From Pyxidicoccus caerfyrddinensis (lineage in GTDB: Bacteria > Myxococcota > Myxococcia > Myxococcales > Myxococcaceae): DNA of 49,910 nt. Below the pieces are notes generated by a model. The model had not been told where the DNA came from, did not search any database, and worked only from the letters and a program-made list of their open reading frames with translations. The first letter of the stretch is position 1; every line of letters starts with the position of its first letter. Shown here piece by piece: positions 47,299 through 49,910 of this stretch. Made by a program: the position numbers and the translations under genes. Location: NCBI RefSeq assembly GCF_010894405.1, contig NZ_JAAIYA010000024.1, positions 145,976 through 195,885 on the forward strand. Direction: 5' to 3'.

Positions 47299-48874
47299 CG
47301 TCCACCGGGCCCGGCTCGCCCTCGGCGCTGGCGGCCTCGGCCCGCTTCGACAGCGCGGCGAGGATGGTGGCCCGCGTCTCCGCCGAGGGCGGCGCTCCCA
47401 GCAGCGAGTGGCCGAGCGCATCGACGGTGTCTTCCGCCGTGCGGGCGGCCGGCGTCGTGGCCAGTTGCGCCAGCGCCACGCGAGTCCCCGGCAGCCTCCC
47501 GGAGACCAGCTCCAGGCTGAAGTTGAGCCGGGCCACCAACGCGCCGCTGTTCACCCAGGGCGCGGCGACTTCCGGGAAGCCCGTGGGCGCGGGCGCGCGG
47601 TAGAGCGGCTCGCCCATCCGGGCCAGGGACTGCACGAGCCTCGGCCGCACCGTCACCTCCGCCCCCGTGGCCCGCAGCGCCGACACCACGAACTCGAAGG
47701 GCGTCTTCACCTTGGCCCCTCGCGCCTCGTGCGCCCAGAACTCCGGCGACTGGAAGAGCGCGCGGTACACCGTGCGCAAATCTCCATCCGAGTCGAGGAA
47801 CGCCTTCGCCACCCGCTCCACCAGCGCGGGCGGTGGCGTGTCCGAGACGAACCGCCGCGCCAGCTTCGTCGCGAGGTGCCGCGCGGTGGCGGGGTGACGC
47901 GCAAGCAAATCCAACACCTGCTCGCCGTCCTCCAGGTTTCCTCCCGAGGCAATGCGCTGCCCGAGCACACGCTTCTCGTCCGGGTCATGCGCCCTGCGGC
48001 GGAAGATGAACTCAGGCTCGCGACGCGGCCGGCGGATGCTCCAGCCGGTGAAGCAGCGCGCCACCTCGCGGACGTCCTGCTGCGTGTAGCCGCCGTCCAC
48101 GCCCAGCGTGTGCAGCTCGAGCAGCTCGCGCGCGTAGTTCTCATTGAGGCCGGGCCGGGGATCCTCCTCTTCGTCCGGCTCGTCCCCGGGCATGTCCGCG
48201 TTCGCCACCGCGGACTGCGCATCCCGGCGCAGGAGCCTCGGCATGCCGTCGCGGGTGCTCCGCCAGTTGTCCAGGTAGAAGAGCATCGCCGGGTGACGGG
48301 CCGTCGCTCCGAGCAAGTCTCGGAAGCGGCCGAAGACATGCGGGCGGATGGCGTCGCGCTCGTAGGACGTCACCATCCACCGCGCCGCACCCTTCTCCGC
48401 CGACACGTTGAAGTGGTTGAACCAGAAGTCCACCAGCACCTCTTCGAGCTGGCCCGGGCTCTCCACCGCGCGCAGCACCTTGGCGGCGGACAGGTCGTAG
48501 ACGATGAGCGCGGGACGCTGCAGCTCGCGCCCGTCCAGCAGCGCCTGCTCCCGCTGCTTCTTCGGCGGGAAGTCACGCGCGAGGTCGGCCATCGACATCG
48601 TCAGCGTGGGGAGCGCTTGCAGCTTCGCCTCCAGCTCCGGCGACGGCTTTGAGCCCGAGCGGGCCAACTGCGCCTCCACCCAGCCCTCCACGCCCAGCCG
48701 CCGCACCTCGCTCATCTCCCTGGCGGAAGGTCCGAAGGCTAGGCGGCGGAGGACGTGCACCGCACGCGCCTCGTCGAAGGGGGGCGGTCCGGAGGGAGAT
48801 ACGACTGGCGGGTGGGAACTGCTCGCACACGAGAGCAGGGCGGCCACCATGGGCCAGAGGGGCAGAAGACGCAT
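47246..48874 (-). CDS. DUF1800 family lipoprotein
   Basis: A 542-residue protein with a lipoprotein signal (MRLLPLWPMVAALLSC). The DUF1800 family features follow: ARAVHVLRRLAFGPSAREM, VDFWFNHFNVSAEKGA, MLFYLDNWRSTRDGMP, LNENYARELLELHTLGVDGG, YTQQDVREVARCFTGWSI and TPFEFVVSALRATGAEV. First gene of the pair with DUF1501. The start at 48874 is set by the signal peptide; no ribosome site is evident. The upstream TetR-like frame runs 136 nt into this gene in another frame. Its own 3' end has been tandemly copied into the intergenic gap. Confidence 0.9.
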   Translation of the reverse strand: MRLLPLWPMVAALLSCASSSHPPVVSPSGPPPFDEARAVHVLRRLAFGPSAREMSEVRRLGVEGWVEAQLARSGSKPSPELEAKLQALPTLTMSMADLARDFPPKKQREQALLDGRELQRPALIVYDLSAAKVLRAVESPGQLEEVLVDFWFNHFNVSAEKGAARWMVTSYERDAIRPHVFGRFRDLLGATARHPAMLFYLDNWRSTRDGMPRLLRRDAQSAVANADMPGDEPDEEEDPRPGLNENYARELLELHTLGVDGGYTQQDVREVARCFTGWSIRRPRREPEFIFRRRAHDPDEKRVLGQRIASGGNLEDGEQVLDLLARHPATARHLATKLARRFVSDTPPPALVERVAKAFLDSDGDLRTVYRALFQSPEFWAHEARGAKVKTPFEFVVSALRATGAEVTVRPRLVQSLARMGEPLYRAPAPTGFPEVAAPWVNSGALVARLNFSLELVSGRLPGTRVALAQLATTPAARTAEDTVDALGHSLLGAPPSAETRATILAALSKRAEAASAEGEPGPVDVPLIAGLLLGSPEFQKQ

Positions 48875-49910
48875 GGCAGAGGATTCAACCCGGGAGGCGA
48901 CCAGAAGTTACGCCGCGCCTCCCGAAAAGCCGGCTCATTCAGGACGCGGGAAGAAAATGGCACACGTCCGTCCAGGCCCGTGCTGGCGAGGCGCCCGCCA
49001 TAGCCCGACCATGGTCGAAGGAAGGGTTCGCCCAGGTTCGCCAATCGCCATCCAGGCTGAGCGCTTTGCTCAGGTCTCGGTGGACTCGAATGGCGCGTAG
49101 GACTGTTGCTGGCCATTCCCACGGCACGAAGCCGGGGTTGGCGTGCGCGTTGGCGGCACCGAGGGTTCGGGCCGGGTGCTCCAGGAAGAGGAGTACCGCC
49201 CTCGAGGTAGACGACGGAGCACTCCGCCGACGTCCGTGGTTCTGGCCGTGCGACGCCACGCGAAGTACCGCTCCCACGAAGCCTGTTGGAATCGTCCACC
49301 GGCACCCGCGGCTCTTGCTGCTCGGCACCAGGAGAGATGCCGCCATGGCGTGGCTCGTCGGAGTCGTCCTCCGTCGTCGGTGACTCTCGCCGAGCGACAC
49401 CAGGAGAGATGCCACCGTCACGTGGCTCGTCGGAGTCGTCCTCCGTCGTCGGAGACTCTCGCTGAGCGGCACCAGGAGGAGTGCCGCCCCCGTGGGAGCC
49501 GCCTGAGTCCTCCGGCTTCGCCAGCGCGCGCCAGAGCGCCTCGGCCGACTCGCGGAGCTCCTCGCGGTACACCTCCTCATTTCTCTCCGTCAGCACGCGC
49601 ACCCACTCCGCCAGCGTGCCCCACACCAGGGCTTCGCCCACCCGGGCGCAGCCGCGCACCAGCGCCCCGTCCTGCTCTCCCTTCAGGAGCACTTCGCGCA
49701 CCAGCGCCCGCGCCGCACTGCCGGGCGCCGGCTGCCCTTCGACGTCCGGATGCCGATGTAGGAAAGCGAAGGCGAAAGGGCCGGGCAGCCCCAGCGCCCA
49801 GTTCGTCAGCGCATCCCAGAAGGTGAAGAAGGCCTCGCGGAAGGTGACGCCGTCCGCGCCGTGCTTGCAGAAGAAGGCCCAGTCCACCTCCCGGCAGAAG
49901 GTGTCCTCGT
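48739..49910 (-). CDS. TetR-like regulator, 5' end beyond the window, with repetitive C-terminal extension
   Basis: The frame enters from the right edge (EDTFCREVDWAFFCKHG...) and is open for 390 codons. The first 130 residues seen read as a TetR/AcrR ligand domain (FREAFFTFWDALTNWALGLP, HRHPDVEGQPAPGSAARALV, VREVLLKGEQDGALVRG, LRESAEALWRALAKPED); the DNA-binding end is off the window. Then come about five 24-residue repeats like GGISPGVARRESPTTEDDSD, after which the sequence decays into Arg/Pro-rich residues with no coding character. The frame ends inside the DUF1800 gene. A normal TetR protein would stop near the repeats, so the last 150 residues are probably read-through or a frameshift artefact. 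Autoregulation or control of the DUF1800 pair is possible. Confidence 0.6.
   Translation of the reverse strand, partial: EDTFCREVDWAFFCKHGADGVTFREAFFTFWDALTNWALGLPGPFAFAFLHRHPDVEGQPAPGSAARALVREVLLKGEQDGALVRGCARVGEALVWGTLAEWVRVLTERNEEVYREELRESAEALWRALAKPEDSGGSHGGGTPPGAAQRESPTTEDDSDEPRDGGISPGVARRESPTTEDDSDEPRHGGISPGAEQQEPRVPVDDSNRLRGSGTSRGVARPEPRTSAECSVVYLEGGTPLPGAPGPNPRCRQRARQPRLRAVGMASNSPTRHSSPPRPEQSAQPGWRLANLGEPFLRPWSGYGGRLASTGLDGRVPFSSRVLNEPAFREARRNFWSPPGLNPLPCVFCPSGPWWPPCSRVRAVPTRQSYLPPDRPPSTRRVRCTSSAA
49179..49520. repeat. 72-bp minisatellite in the TetR-like gene
   Basis: Three clear 72-bp units begin at 49326, 49398 and 49470 (CACCAGGAGAGATGCC type). Degenerate copies precede at about 49254 and 49180. 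The period is 24 codons, so copy-number change would not shift the frame. Confidence 0.75.

Noticed and set aside
1..49910. tRNA, rRNA, insertion sequences, prophage or origin of replication
   Set aside because: No cloverleaf, rRNA core, transposase, integrase or phage structural motif, and no DnaA-box cluster, was seen on either strand.

Overview
The window is about 70% G+C and gene-dense and looks like a chromosomal segment from a member of the Myxococcaceae (Myxococcus, Corallococcus, Pyxidicoccus or a near relative). The reasons are families largely confined to that group (DUF2378 and DUF2381), a trifunctional Ser/Thr kinase / ATPase / histidine kinase, many lipoproteins, a DUF1800/DUF1501 pair, and strong GC bias at third codon positions. 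I see no rRNA, tRNA, insertion sequence or CRISPR array.

Layout. 1-7194: a truncated lipoprotein gene, a barrel/lipoprotein pair, a CBS-domain protein with a histone-H1-like tail behind a sigma54-type promoter, a di-iron hydroxylase divergent from a TetR regulator, a lytic transglycosylase, a DUF2378 protein and a VWA/DUF3520 protein. 7195-12614: a palindromic repeat array, then metabolism (nagB, a NylA-like amidase, pfkA, an acyl-CoA ligase). 12697-18477: one 1926-codon signalling protein. 18527-28155 is accessory: a coupled PIN-domain protein with a small partner, a GNAT gene remnant, a haloalkane dehalogenase with a divergent LysR gene, a Tat-exported hydrolase-like lipoprotein with a divergent AraC gene, an orphan SUKH protein, DUF2381 plus a lipoprotein, and a fusion of an ABC/SMC-like ATPase to a methyltransferase-like domain. 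28385-36053: lipoproteins, a GNAT, a bestrophin, two alpha/beta hydrolases, an FHA protein and a metallophosphoesterase. 36108-36406 is a second copy of the palindromic repeat array. 36455-41004 is a compact methionine salvage operon (mtnB-mtnD-mtnC-mtnP-mtnA) ending in a FucA-like class II aldolase. 41347-49910: an SGNH hydrolase, a CBS protein, a BEM46-like hydrolase, a beta-helix protein, the DUF1800/DUF1501 pair and the end of a TetR-like gene with a repetitive tail.

How genes work together. The mtn genes turn methylthioadenosine back into the 2-keto precursor of methionine. Five of their junctions are start/stop overlaps or a 24-bp gap, so they are probably made as one coupled unit. The terminal aldolase could divert methylthioribulose-1-phosphate, or its 5-deoxy analogue, to DHAP plus an aldehyde. 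The LysR and AraC genes each sit divergently beside an alpha/beta hydrolase and probably control it.

The strongest leads for something undescribed are the ATPase-methyltransferase fusion (26245-28155), the PIN/small-partner pair (18527-19287), and the 18-bp near-palindrome that forms 4-copy and 7-copy arrays in two separate convergent intergenic regions. All domain calls were made by eye from motifs; none has been checked against a database.
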